From: Phycisphaerae bacterium
GTDB lineage: Bacteria > Planctomycetota > Phycisphaerae > UBA1845 > UTPLA1
Direction: 5' to 3'
Assembly: GCA_035275405.1 (NCBI GenBank)
Contig: DATEMU010000015.1
Span: 496,001 to 560,000, forward strand
DNA length: 64,000 bases
Below the pieces are notes generated by a model, which did no database searches, had not been told where the DNA came from, and saw only the letters and a list, made by a program, of their open reading frames with translations. Made by a program: the position numbers and the translations under genes. The stretch's first letter is position 1; every line of letters starts with the position of its first letter. Below, in pieces: positions 8,888 to 17,410 of this stretch.

Positions 8888-10138
8888 ATGTCGGAGATGA
8901 ACCCCTTCAAGATCGCACAACAGCAGTTGGACGAGGCGGCCAAGAAACTCGGCCTGGATTCGGCGACGCATGAATTTCTTCGCTGGCCCATGCGGGAATA
9001 CCACTTCACGCTGCCGGTAAAAATGGACACCGGCCAGACGCGGATCTTTCACGGCTTTCGCGTGCAATACAACAACGCCCGCGGACCGACCAAGGGCGGC
9101 ATCCGCTGGCACCCCGATGAGACGATCGACACGGTCCGCGCCCTCGCGGCATGGATGACCTGGAAGTGCGCGGTCGTGAACATCCCGCTGGGCGGCGGCA
9201 AGGGCGGCATCATCTGCAACCCCAAGGAGATGTCCGAGGGCGAGAAGGAGCGGCTGGCCCGCGCGTACATTCGATCGGTCGGGCGCGAACTCGGCGTCCA
9301 TCGCGACGTGCCCGCCCCGGATGTCTACACCACTCCCCAGATTATGGCCTGGATGATGGACGAGTACGAGACCATCGTCGGCCACAGTCACCCCGGCGTC
9401 ATCACGGGTAAGCCCATCCCGCTCGGCGGCTCCGAAGGCCGCGGCGATGCGACGGCGCGCGGCGGCGTGTATTGCGTTCGCGAGGCGGCCAAGAAGCTGA
9501 AGATCGACCCCAGCAAGTCCTCCTATGCCATTCAGGGATTCGGCAACGCCGGCCAATACGCGGCGACGCTGCACAAGGAAATCCTCAAGGGCGGCACGCT
9601 CGTCGCGGTCAGCGACTCGCGCGGCGGTGTCATCAACAAGAAGGGAATCGACGCTTCGGCCATCGTCAAATACAAACTGGAAACCGGCAAGGTCGACGGA
9701 TTCCCTGGCACCACGCCGATCAGCAATCAGGAGCTGTTGGAACTTGATGTCGACATTCTGTACCCGGCGGCCCTCGAGGGCGTGATCACCGGCGCCAACG
9801 CGGGCAACATCAAGGCCAAGCTGATCTGCGAATTGGCGAACGGACCCACCACGCCGGACGCCGACGCCATCCTGCATGGCAAAGGCGTCTTGATTCTGCC
9901 GGACTTCATGGCCAACGGCGGCGGCGTGACGGTCAGCTACTTCGAGCAGGTGCAGAATACGTCCAATTACTACTGGTCATTGGACGCCGTCCATTGCCAG
10001 CTCGACCGGCACATGACCGATGCGTTCGAATCCGTCTATTCGACGCGCGAGAAGGCGAAGGTGCACATGCGGCTGGCAGCGTACATGGTCGCGGTTACGC
10101 GCGTCGCCGAGGCCTGCAAACTCCGCGGCTGGGTCTAA
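8888..10138 (+). CDS. gdhA: Glutamate dehydrogenase
   Basis: 416 residues, the standard size of hexameric Glu/Leu dehydrogenases. It catalyses reversible oxidative deamination of glutamate to 2-oxoglutarate and ammonia. Motifs seen: substrate-site PLGGGKGGI with the catalytic lysine near residue 104, VPAPDVYT with the catalytic aspartate, the family hallmark PIPLGGSEGR, and the Rossmann loop GFGNAGQ near residue 218. The ATG has a good AAGGAG site about 8 bp upstream. A strong hairpin terminator follows, so it is probably monocistronic. Cofactor preference (NAD or NADP) cannot be decided by eye. Confidence 0.95.
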   Translation: MSEMNPFKIAQQQLDEAAKKLGLDSATHEFLRWPMREYHFTLPVKMDTGQTRIFHGFRVQYNNARGPTKGGIRWHPDETIDTVRALAAWMTWKCAVVNIPLGGGKGGIICNPKEMSEGEKERLARAYIRSVGRELGVHRDVPAPDVYTTPQIMAWMMDEYETIVGHSHPGVITGKPIPLGGSEGRGDATARGGVYCVREAAKKLKIDPSKSSYAIQGFGNAGQYAATLHKEILKGGTLVAVSDSRGGVINKKGIDASAIVKYKLETGKVDGFPGTTPISNQELLELDVDILYPAALEGVITGANAGNIKAKLICELANGPTTPDADAILHGKGVLILPDFMANGGGVTVSYFEQVQNTSNYYWSLDAVHCQLDRHMTDAFESVYSTREKAKVHMRLAAYMVAVTRVAEACKLRGWV

Positions 10139-10168
10139 GCCATCGAACACTACAGGGCTATGAGCGGT

Positions 10169-10202
10169 CGCCGGCATCGAATGGATGCCGGCGGCCTTTT
10201 TT
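10169..10202 (+). terminator. Rho-independent terminator of gdhA
   Basis: Perfect 10-bp stem CGCCGGCATC (10169-10178) with GATGCCGGCG (10184-10193), a 5-base loop, then GCC and six T. It starts 31 bp after the gdhA stop. Confidence 0.9.
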
Positions 10203-10302
10203 GTTGCCATCACGTAATTCTTGGCCCTTGCGGCAATTAATAATAAGATGTGTGCGTTAAGCTTACCGGGCGCATCCACCTTCATGCCGTCGGAGGCCCG
10301 CC

Positions 10303-12003
10303 GTGCCGATCGGAAATCGCATATGCACCGGTGTGGGGTTGGCGTGCGCCGCGCTCGTTGGTGCATCACTATTATTGGCGGATGAAGTACCCGACCAGCG
10401 AGTGCCCGACTTCACGTACTCCCGACCCCAGGGTCCCCCGAAAATCCTCCCGGCGCTGCCACACGAGCGCCCCAAACCTCCGGAGATTCGCTTCGGCGTC
10501 TTCAAACCGTTCAACGCCATTGATCACTTTGTTCTAAAGGAACTCCAAGAACGGAAGATCAAGCCGGCGGGAATTTGTGACGACGGCGACTTTGCCCGGC
10601 GATCGAGCCTCGATCTGGTCGGCGTGATCCCCACGGCGACAGACCTGAAGCGGTATCTGGCGTGGCCGCAGAAGGAGCGACGAACGAAGTGGGTGGATTT
10701 CCTGCTCGCGCAATCGCAGTACGCCGATCACTGGACCATCTTCTGGGGCGACCTGCTTCGCGAACAGGGCCGCGTCCCCGGGACGCCGCCGGATTCGCTC
10801 AAGGGATTTCTTCGCCAATGCCTAACGGAAAACCGGCCGTACGACGAGTGGGTCCGCGAGTTGATTACGGCCAGCGGTCCGTCGGATGAGAACCCGGCAA
10901 CGGCCTTCATCCTCCGCGATCGCGCGGACCCCGATTTCCTGACCATCTCCATCACTCAAGGCTTCATGGGCATCCAACTCAAGTGCGCCCAGTGCCACGA
11001 CCATCCTTTCGACTGGTGGACCCACCGGCAATTCAAGGACATGAACGGGTTCTGGTTGGGCACTCGGCCACGGTTTTATCGCATGGAGACGATGGAGACT
11101 CGTCGCGGCACGATGGACCGACCGCTCCTCGGCGTCGAGTCGCGCGAGCGCCGGGCTGCCGGCGTCTTCGTGACCGGAGCGACATCGGAGAAAGGTGAGG
11201 GTCGTGATGGTCTCGCCGATCTCCTGACTCGGCGAGACAACCCATTCTTTGCGCGAGTCACGGTGAATCGTTTATGGGACAAGCTGATGGGAATCGGCCT
11301 GGTGAACCCGGTCGATAACTTCAGCGCGCTGAATCCGGCGTCGCACCCGAAATTGCTCGACTGGCTGGCGCTGGAATTCATCGATAGTGGCTACGACCTC
11401 AAGCATATCCTGCGATTGATCGCTACCTCGCGAACATACCAGCAGACGACGCGCCGCGACATCAAGCGGCTGCCCCCGCCGCGAAAAGTCGGCCCGTCCG
11501 ACGATCAGAACGAAGTCGTGCCCGGCGCTCTCTATGAGTGCATGCTGCTCCGGCGGATGAGTGCCGAGCAGATTCACGACTCCATCCTCGCTGCGACCGG
11601 TCGGTACTTCGGCGACCGGCGCTTCTTCCAACCGGCGATCGAAAAGTCCAACCCCCCGCCGCCGCGCGATTTCCTGCGGATCTTCGGATCGACCGACCGC
11701 GATACGCTGCTTCCGCGTCCTCAGACGCCGACGATCCAGCAATCGCTGACGATGTTGAACGGCGACTTCCTCAATCAGGCCGTCCGCATCCACCCTGAGC
11801 ATCCCATCCGGTACTGGGAGCGGCAGGGAATGAGCGCCGCCGATTGTGTAGATGCCCTCTTTCTGCAAATCCTCACCCGCCCGCCGACGGGCGACGAGCG
11901 CCGCTGGGCACTTTCGTACATCGGCGAGGGCACGCGCGAGTGGGCGTGGGAAGACCTGCAGTGGGCGCTATTCAATACGCGGGAGTTTCAGTTCATCCGT
12001 TAG
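10303..12003 (+). CDS. DUF1549/DUF1553 secreted protein (planctomycete type)
   Basis: 566 residues from a GTG with a GGAGG site 7 bp upstream. The N terminus has a signal-like hydrophobic stretch (GVGLACAALVGASLLLA). The DUF1549 part contains DFARRSSLDLVG and the cysteine motif CAQCHDHPFD near residue 228, resembling a CxxCH haem site. The DUF1553 part follows with FFARVTVNRLWDKLMG, HPKLLDWLA and SRTYQQT. These large families are nearly confined to Planctomycetes and relatives and are usually paired with a DUF1501 gene, as here (12679-13971). The product is probably periplasmic. Their biochemical function is not established. The protein is shorter than many family members, which often carry an N-terminal cytochrome-like domain. 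Confidence 0.9.
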   Translation: MPIGNRICTGVGLACAALVGASLLLADEVPDQRVPDFTYSRPQGPPKILPALPHERPKPPEIRFGVFKPFNAIDHFVLKELQERKIKPAGICDDGDFARRSSLDLVGVIPTATDLKRYLAWPQKERRTKWVDFLLAQSQYADHWTIFWGDLLREQGRVPGTPPDSLKGFLRQCLTENRPYDEWVRELITASGPSDENPATAFILRDRADPDFLTISITQGFMGIQLKCAQCHDHPFDWWTHRQFKDMNGFWLGTRPRFYRMETMETRRGTMDRPLLGVESRERRAAGVFVTGATSEKGEGRDGLADLLTRRDNPFFARVTVNRLWDKLMGIGLVNPVDNFSALNPASHPKLLDWLALEFIDSGYDLKHILRLIATSRTYQQTTRRDIKRLPPPRKVGPSDDQNEVVPGALYECMLLRRMSAEQIHDSILAATGRYFGDRRFFQPAIEKSNPPPPRDFLRIFGSTDRDTLLPRPQTPTIQQSLTMLNGDFLNQAVRIHPEHPIRYWERQGMSAADCVDALFLQILTRPPTGDERRWALSYIGEGTREWAWEDLQWALFNTREFQFIR

Positions 12004-12056
12004 CAAAACGTCGGCCGGACGCTTAACGTCCTACCTTGGCCGAGTGGGATCAAGTC

Positions 12057-12584
12057 ATGAACGGCTACATGAAAAGAGGTTCTCGTTACGCGACTCTTAT
12101 CCTCGTGCTGTTTCTTACTACTTGCGCGAAGCCTAGTCCTGAAGATCCTCACTTTGTAACAGACTCAGTGCATCCATTGATTCCGATCAGTATGGGTATG
12201 CCGCTGGAAGAGCTGGAGAAACGCACGCAAACAAAGTTTCCAACGGATCGAGTGGTCCTGATTAATCCCAGCGAACTCGCGCGAGGTGGACCGGTGCGAT
12301 TGAACAATGGAATAGAAGTGACTGTAGCCTTTGATGGCAAGGATCAAGTTTGTTATGTAGCCACGGAAGATAGTAGGGTTTGGCTGGCTCACGGCCTTGG
12401 CCCGGGCTCCACATTCCTTGACGCCAAGCGCCACGCCGAACCCGAGTCAATTTTTCATATGTCTGCCTACGGAACAATGGTGAGAATAAGGCCCTATTGT
12501 TGGCTCGTATTCCGAAATGACAATGAAAGCATCAAGGACTCGGAAAGCGAGTGCTGGTTGGAATTCAGGGATGACCAGCGCTAG
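12057..12584 (+). CDS. Putative lipoprotein of unknown function
   Basis: 175 residues from the ATG at 12057; an ATG at 12069 is an alternative. The hydrophobic stretch LILVLFLTTC ends in a lipobox-like cysteine at residue 23, so an exported lipoprotein is likely. The mature part has no motif I recognise. The gene is noticeably more AT-rich than the two flanking genes, suggesting later insertion between the DUF1553 and DUF1501 partners. Confidence 0.6.
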   Translation: MNGYMKRGSRYATLILVLFLTTCAKPSPEDPHFVTDSVHPLIPISMGMPLEELEKRTQTKFPTDRVVLINPSELARGGPVRLNNGIEVTVAFDGKDQVCYVATEDSRVWLAHGLGPGSTFLDAKRHAEPESIFHMSAYGTMVRIRPYCWLVFRNDNESIKDSESECWLEFRDDQR

Positions 12585-12678
12585 CCAAGGCGCGAAAGCG
12601 TTAAGGTATGGCCAGGAAGAGTCTCGCCAATCAACAGTAGCTCAGGGCTCAAGTTGGGCTTTGAATCGGGGATTACGT

Positions 12679-13971
12679 ATGAAATGTGACGGGTGTGAGA
12701 GTTATTGGCGGATGACGCGGCGCCAATTGCTGGGCCGCGCGCTCGGAGCGGGCGGCGCGGCCTTTCTGGGCCTTCTCGATCCCGCCATTCTCTTCGCCAA
12801 GCCGCGCAAGGGTCAGCGGACCGCCGACTCCGTCATTCTTCTATGGATGGGCGGCGGGATGAGCCACATCGACACCTTCGACCCGCAGCCCGGAAGCGAG
12901 TTCGGCGGGCCGTACGAGGCGATCGCCACCGCCTCCGACGAGATTCGTATTTCGCAACACCTGCCCCGCCTGGCCAAAGAATTCAAAGACATCTCGCTGA
13001 TCCGCAGCCTGACCGGCAGCGAATTTGACCATGATCGCGCGACTTATGTCCTGCACACCGGCTATCCCCCGCTGTCGAGCATGAAGCATTCGACGCTCGG
13101 CTCGATCGTCGCGAAGTACAAGGGCCCGCCTCGCGACGAGTGCCTGCCGCCGTACGTCTCGATCGGGATCGACTGGGCCGCCGGCTATCTGGGTCCCGAG
13201 TACGCCCCCTACTACGTCGGTGCGGCACAGCAGGCCAATGCGAATCTCGTCGTGCCTCAGGGCATCGGTCAGGCGCGATTCAATGACCGACTTCGGCTCT
13301 TGCGCGAATTGGATAAGTCCTTTGAGCGTAAACACCCCGGCAACGCGGCGATGGCTGCGTACGCTCAGAATTACAACGCGGCCCTGCTCATGATGCGCCC
13401 GCAGACCGCCAAGGTGTTCGATCTGGATGACGAGCCCCAAGTCGTTCGAGAAGCCTATGGCAAGGACTCCGGCTTCGGACAGGGATGCCTGCTCGCCCGC
13501 CGCCTCGTCCAGTCCGGTGTGCGTTTCGTGGAAGTCGCGCTGGGGGGCTGGGACACGCATCAGGACAACTTTGAGCGCGTAAAGCAACTTTCCACCGAAC
13601 TCGACGTCGCCGTCAGCACCCTGATCCAGGACCTGCGGGCCAAGCAGCTCAATGAGCGGACGATCGTCCTGCTCACCAGCGAGTTCGGCCGCACCCCGCG
13701 GATCAACGGCAACAACGGCCGCGATCACTGGCCGCGCGTCTGGAGCGCGGTCATCGGCGGCGGCGGGCTCGCCGGCGGGCGCCTCATCGGCCGCAGCGAT
13801 CTGGGACAGGAAGTCGCCGACCGGCCGATCCGCGTGGGCGATTTGCACGCGACGCTCTGCGAAGCGCTCGGCATCGATTATTCACAATCCAACTACGCTC
13901 CGGACAAGCGGCCGTTTCGCATCGTCAAAGACGAGACGGCGGCGCCGATCAAGGAACTCTTCGCGTCCTAG
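12679..13971 (+). CDS. DUF1501 Tat-exported protein
   Basis: 430 residues from the ATG at 12679, which has a GGGGA site 8 bp upstream. Reading further upstream gives only low-quality sequence. The N terminus is a twin-arginine signal (TRRQLLGRALGAGGAAFLG). The body shows DUF1501 hallmarks: WMGGGMSHIDTFDP near residue 55, GGWDTHQDNF, and TSEFGRTPRINGNNGRDHWP, a layout resembling the alkaline-phosphatase/sulfatase fold. It sits two genes after the DUF1553 gene, its usual partner. The twin-arginine signal implies export as a folded protein, possibly with metal bound. Substrate unknown. Confidence 0.92.
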   Translation: MKCDGCESYWRMTRRQLLGRALGAGGAAFLGLLDPAILFAKPRKGQRTADSVILLWMGGGMSHIDTFDPQPGSEFGGPYEAIATASDEIRISQHLPRLAKEFKDISLIRSLTGSEFDHDRATYVLHTGYPPLSSMKHSTLGSIVAKYKGPPRDECLPPYVSIGIDWAAGYLGPEYAPYYVGAAQQANANLVVPQGIGQARFNDRLRLLRELDKSFERKHPGNAAMAAYAQNYNAALLMMRPQTAKVFDLDDEPQVVREAYGKDSGFGQGCLLARRLVQSGVRFVEVALGGWDTHQDNFERVKQLSTELDVAVSTLIQDLRAKQLNERTIVLLTSEFGRTPRINGNNGRDHWPRVWSAVIGGGGLAGGRLIGRSDLGQEVADRPIRVGDLHATLCEALGIDYSQSNYAPDKRPFRIVKDETAAPIKELFAS

Positions 13972-14040
13972 CGGGTAGTCTCGCAAGAGACTATCATCCC
14001 TACGTCGCTACGTGATCCGCACCGTGGAGCATACCCCCTC

Positions 14041-14799
14041 TTGTCGCACGACCTACCGACGCTTCTTCTCGCCGCCTGCTCGATGGGATTTTTCCACACG
14101 CTCATCGGTCCGGATCATTACCTGCCGTTCGTGGCGATGGCGCGGATCGGCCGCTGGTCACTGGGCCGCACGCTCGGCGTCACACTGCTCTGCGGCATAG
14201 GTCACGTCGCCGGATCGATCGTAATCGGTTTCATCGGGATCGGCTGCGGCATCGCCCTGTTCAAGTTGGAGAGCATCGAGGCGTTTCGAGCCGAAATCGC
14301 GGGCTGGCTGCTGCTGGCGTTTGGCTTGACGTACTTCACCTACGGCCTGTGGCGGGCCATCCGTAATCAACCACACTCACACGTGCACGTCCACGAGGAC
14401 GGCACGATCCACACGCACAAACACACTCACACCGATGAGCACTTGCACGTCCACGCTGGCAATCCGCAGTCCTCAATCCCCGCCACGGCGGGTGAACTCC
14501 ATCCGCAATCGAAGGAGCCGCGTTTGACGCCCTGGGTCCTCTTCACGATCTTCCTTTTTGGCCCCTGCGAGCCATTGATCCCCTTCCTGATGTACCCCGC
14601 CGCGCAGGCGGACTATCGAAGTGTCGGCTTGGTCGCCGGTCTCTTCGGCGCGACGACACTGGCGACCATGACGGCAATCGTCGCGGCGCTGTATCTCGGT
14701 GCCACCGCGATCCCCTTCGCGCGGTTCCATCGCTACGCGCACGCGATGGCGGGCTTCGTCATCGTCTGCTGCGGTGTGGCGGTGAAGGCGGGGATGTAG
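14041..14799 (+). CDS. NicO/TauE-like membrane metal transporter with His-rich loop
   Basis: 252 residues starting at TTG (14041). The motif HTLIGPDHYLPFVAMARIG in the first helix and FGPCEPLIPFLMYPA later match UreH/SafE-type members of the nickel/cobalt and sulfite exporter superfamily. Between helices 3 and 4 lies a cytoplasmic-type loop very rich in histidine (about 14363-14457, repeated H-x-H). Such loops bind Ni, Co, Zn or Cu, supporting a metal permease role. About six helices are visible. The TTG start has only a distant GGAG, so the exact start is uncertain. Part of the loop after the histidines is encoded by the dispersed palindrome at 14479. Confidence 0.75.
   Translation: MSHDLPTLLLAACSMGFFHTLIGPDHYLPFVAMARIGRWSLGRTLGVTLLCGIGHVAGSIVIGFIGIGCGIALFKLESIEAFRAEIAGWLLLAFGLTYFTYGLWRAIRNQPHSHVHVHEDGTIHTHKHTHTDEHLHVHAGNPQSSIPATAGELHPQSKEPRLTPWVLFTIFLFGPCEPLIPFLMYPAAQADYRSVGLVAGLFGATTLATMTAIVAALYLGATAIPFARFHRYAHAMAGFVIVCCGVAVKAGM
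14479..14492. repeat. 14-bp palindrome CCCGCCACGGCGGG, copy 3
   Basis: Third exact copy, inside the coding sequence of the His-rich transporter, in the variable loop where an insertion would be tolerated. Confidence 0.5.
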
Positions 14800-14850
14800 A
14801 GAGAATCACGAATAGCGAATGGCGGAATCGGGAAACCGCCGGGGCCGGGA

Positions 14851-15021
14851 CTATTCCTTTTCCTGGGCCTCGACCTCGTCCAGGTATTTCTGAAACTCGC
14901 CCATCTTGTAGGACAGGAAGCAAAACGCGTGGTGCAGCGCCAGCCACTCGATGTCGGACTTGTCGTCCTCGACTTCGTGGCGGAGCTGGTTGAGCTTGGC
15001 GAGAATCGGCTCGGCTTTCAT
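14851..15021 (-). CDS. Small acidic protein, 56 residues
   Basis: A short frame from ATG at 15021 to TAG at 14851. It has a strong ribosome-binding site (AAGGAG, 9 bases before the start). The product begins MKAEPILAKLNQLRHEVEDD and is predicted helical, possibly a short coiled coil or helical hairpin, rich in Glu, Asp and Lys, with one Cys. It lies convergent to the metal transporter gene. I do not recognise the family. The good start signal and clean frame make it likely to be real. Confidence 0.7.
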   Translation of the reverse strand: MKAEPILAKLNQLRHEVEDDKSDIEWLALHHAFCFLSYKMGEFQKYLDEVEAQEKE

Positions 15022-15086
15022 GATGCGTCACTCCTTATGTTCGGACGCGATTATAGCCTGACTCGCGTAAAGCCGAGAAGCTCGAA

Positions 15087-15983
15087 TCATTCCAGGCAAG
15101 CGTCAACAAAGACGGCGATATCCGCCCCGTCCGGCACGCCGGAACAATCGAGGTCCGCAAGGTCGATGTGCGATTCCGTTATGTCGATTTCTAGAAGTAC
15201 GTCGATCAGTATCGCGGCGTCGAACTCGTCAACGAGGCCGTTTTCGTCCATATCGCCCGTATGGGGGCATCCGATCACGAGTCGGACGTCGTCGAAATCG
15301 ACCTCGATCCCCGGATCCTCGGACGTGTCGATCATGTTCAGATTGATCAACCGAACCTCCAGCGGCTGGCCGAGCTGCGGGTGGGATTCGCTGATCGTCA
15401 CGTAAAACGCACTCTGACGAAACTCGCCCTCGGGAATCGTACCGGCCAGCGAGTTGTCGTCCTGCGCGACGATCACCCCGCCGGCCAGGAGTTGCACCTG
15501 ATAGCCGGGGAATCCGTCAAGATCAAAGAAGCCGAAGACGTCGCACGGCGGCGGGCCCTGACCGGAGGCGATGTTGCCGACCTGCGCGGAGAGCGCGTAG
15601 GTCGTGTTTGCCTCAAGGACGTCGCCGAGCACCTGCGTGAGTCCCATCGGCCCGCCGCCGATGTCGCCGGAGAGAAACACGATCCCGGCATGCTCGCCTT
15701 CGGGAGCGCCTCCGGGGAAATAGGGCGTGTCGCAGTTGATGCCGCCGATGACGTCCGCGCAGCAATCGCGGATTCCAATCGGATCGTAGAGCGACCAGCC
15801 GGTCGGGTCGAAAACGGCGAAGCAACCGTCGGCGACGGGATTGGCCTCGAAGCCGGGATTGTTGATCGTCAGCGGAACACCCCCGCGCGGCGCGGCGACG
15901 GCCACGGTAGCACTTGCGATCAAAACGGTGCTTACTACGAGTGGCGCACTTCGACGAAGTAGTGATTGCTTCTTCGAGCCCAC
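15087..15983 (-). CDS. Secreted protein with C-terminal dockerin-like repeats
   Basis: 298 residues from a GTG with GGAG nine bases upstream. The signal peptide is clear: a basic start (GSKKQSLLRR), a hydrophobic core, and AVAAP cleavage context. The middle (about residues 35-240) is beta-rich, beginning with a strand-turn NPGFE motif typical of carbohydrate-binding-like jelly-roll modules. The C terminus carries two calcium-loop repeats, GDMDENGLVDEFD and ADLDCSGVPDGAD, the type I dockerin pattern common in Planctomycetes. Its neighbour at 16096 ends the same way. Likely cell-surface or secreted; ligand unknown. Confidence 0.8.
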   Translation of the reverse strand: MGSKKQSLLRRSAPLVVSTVLIASATVAVAAPRGGVPLTINNPGFEANPVADGCFAVFDPTGWSLYDPIGIRDCCADVIGGINCDTPYFPGGAPEGEHAGIVFLSGDIGGGPMGLTQVLGDVLEANTTYALSAQVGNIASGQGPPPCDVFGFFDLDGFPGYQVQLLAGGVIVAQDDNSLAGTIPEGEFRQSAFYVTISESHPQLGQPLEVRLINLNMIDTSEDPGIEVDFDDVRLVIGCPHTGDMDENGLVDEFDAAILIDVLLEIDITESHIDLADLDCSGVPDGADIAVFVDACLE

Positions 15984-16095
15984 GATTGATCACTCCGGCG
16001 ACGCGCGACTCCTAAGCCATATTAGGCGATGCGTGATACTCATTTCAATCGCTGAAGGAGATCAACAAGAGGAAATTTGAGAGAGCGGGCGGCGT

Positions 16096-17355
16096 CTAGT
16101 TGCCTAGATCCGCTGCGACTTGGGCCGCGACGTCGCGGCCGTCCACCGTGCCGTCGAGGTTCATGTCGGCGATGCAAACGTCCGCGGCGTTGGTGTCGTT
16201 GCCCAGCAGAACCTCGACGAATTCGTCGTCCGAGAGGGCCGGCGTCATTCCCGAACTGGAAAAATACGCCAATCGGAAGCTCGGCCAGTCGCTGCAATCC
16301 ACGTCGCCGTCCATGTCGCGATCAAAAGCGCGGCAAACCGGCGTCATGCCGGCCCCATAGCAACTTCGAAAGGCCGCGAGGTCCGCCGCATCCACGTCCG
16401 CGTCGTTGTCGCTGTCGCCCCAGAGCGCGACCGGGACGGTGTCCACCAGGTATCCGACGAAGGATTTCACGACCTCGGTCGCAAGCGGGTACGAGATGTA
16501 TCCCGGGGCAATATCGACCGCGTCGTTCGGCGTGTGGTAGTTGGCATTGCAGGTGTAGCAGCGCTCGATGGCGACGACGGAAGGGATGCCCGCCGATTCG
16601 AAGGACCAGTGGTCGCTGAAGCTGTAGTTGCCGAGGTTGACGAAGGGGCTGAGATGATTGCCGTAGGTGGTAATCGCGGAGGCGAGGCCGTTGACCACCA
16701 CTGACGAAGTGGTCCGGCCGTAGAGATCCGTTCCGAATGCCCCGCTGTCGTGGCCGATCATATCGGCGGTAACGGCGAGGACCGTCTCGCCCGGGTGGGC
16801 GGCGACGTAGGCGATGCTGCCGCGCCGGCCTTGTTCTTCGCGGTCAAAGAGACAGTAGCGGATCGTGCGCGTCGCGCGGTGCTGCGAAAGAATCCGCGCC
16901 GTCTCCATGACCAGGGCCGTGCCGGTCGCGTTGTCATCGGCGCCGGGGTTGTTCACGCTGTCGAAGTGCGCCCCGACGACGATGACCTGGCCCGGCGTAT
17001 CGGTGCCCGGCTGCGTGGCGACGACGTTGTAATAGGTGACACTCAGGTACACGAACGGCTCCAATGCAACGGTCAGGCCGAACGATTGCAGCGTGCTAAC
17101 GATGTTGGTCCGGGCGAGGTCGTGTTGCGGACCGTTGCCGCGGTTGTCCCCGAGGTGCGTGTATAGCAGGTCTTCCAAGTAGTGCTGATAGGTCGGCGAA
17201 TCGACCTGGCTGGAGATGAGCGCTCCGGGCGGGGTGGCCCTGGCGGCAGGCGCAAATGCGGCAACGCAGAACGCCAACACGACGACTGGCCCACAGGTCA
17301 ACTGTCGCCTGCGGAAGAAGGACGCCCCTGGGTTTGATCGCTGGGAATCGAACAC
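16096..17355 (-). CDS. Secreted M28-family zinc peptidase with dockerin-like C terminus
   Basis: About 419 residues. A long N-terminal region with a hydrophobic core (VVVLAFCVAAFAPAARA) acts as signal. The M28 aminopeptidase motifs follow in order: VVGAHFDS (zinc His), GADDNATG (bridging Asp), FDREEQGRRGS (catalytic and zinc Glu), and YHTPNDAVD (final zinc His). C-terminal to the peptidase domain are dockerin-type loops (GDSDNDADVDAAD, DRDMDGDVDCSD, ADMNLDGTVDGRD), more than one pair. The start is uncertain because TTG 17358 and GTG 17355 are adjacent; GTG is given. Probable role: extracellular peptide trimming. Confidence 0.88.
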   Translation of the reverse strand: MFDSQRSNPGASFFRRRQLTCGPVVVLAFCVAAFAPAARATPPGALISSQVDSPTYQHYLEDLLYTHLGDNRGNGPQHDLARTNIVSTLQSFGLTVALEPFVYLSVTYYNVVATQPGTDTPGQVIVVGAHFDSVNNPGADDNATGTALVMETARILSQHRATRTIRYCLFDREEQGRRGSIAYVAAHPGETVLAVTADMIGHDSGAFGTDLYGRTTSSVVVNGLASAITTYGNHLSPFVNLGNYSFSDHWSFESAGIPSVVAIERCYTCNANYHTPNDAVDIAPGYISYPLATEVVKSFVGYLVDTVPVALWGDSDNDADVDAADLAAFRSCYGAGMTPVCRAFDRDMDGDVDCSDWPSFRLAYFSSSGMTPALSDDEFVEVLLGNDTNAADVCIADMNLDGTVDGRDVAAQVAADLGN

Positions 17356-17405
17356 CAATCCAATTTAACAGACTTAGGGCACCGACTCAACTGGGCTGGA
17401 GGCCA

Positions 17406-17410
17406 CTAAG
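17406..17410. repeat. Target-site duplication, left copy (CTAAG)
   Basis: Five-base direct repeat CTAAG flanks the insertion sequence; the right copy is at 18314-18318. Intact duplication suggests a fairly recent insertion. Confidence 0.65.

Noticed and set aside
12841..13848. 335-codon minus-strand frame inside the DUF1501 gene
   Set aside because: Complement of a well-supported Tat-exported DUF1501 protein; no domain of its own.
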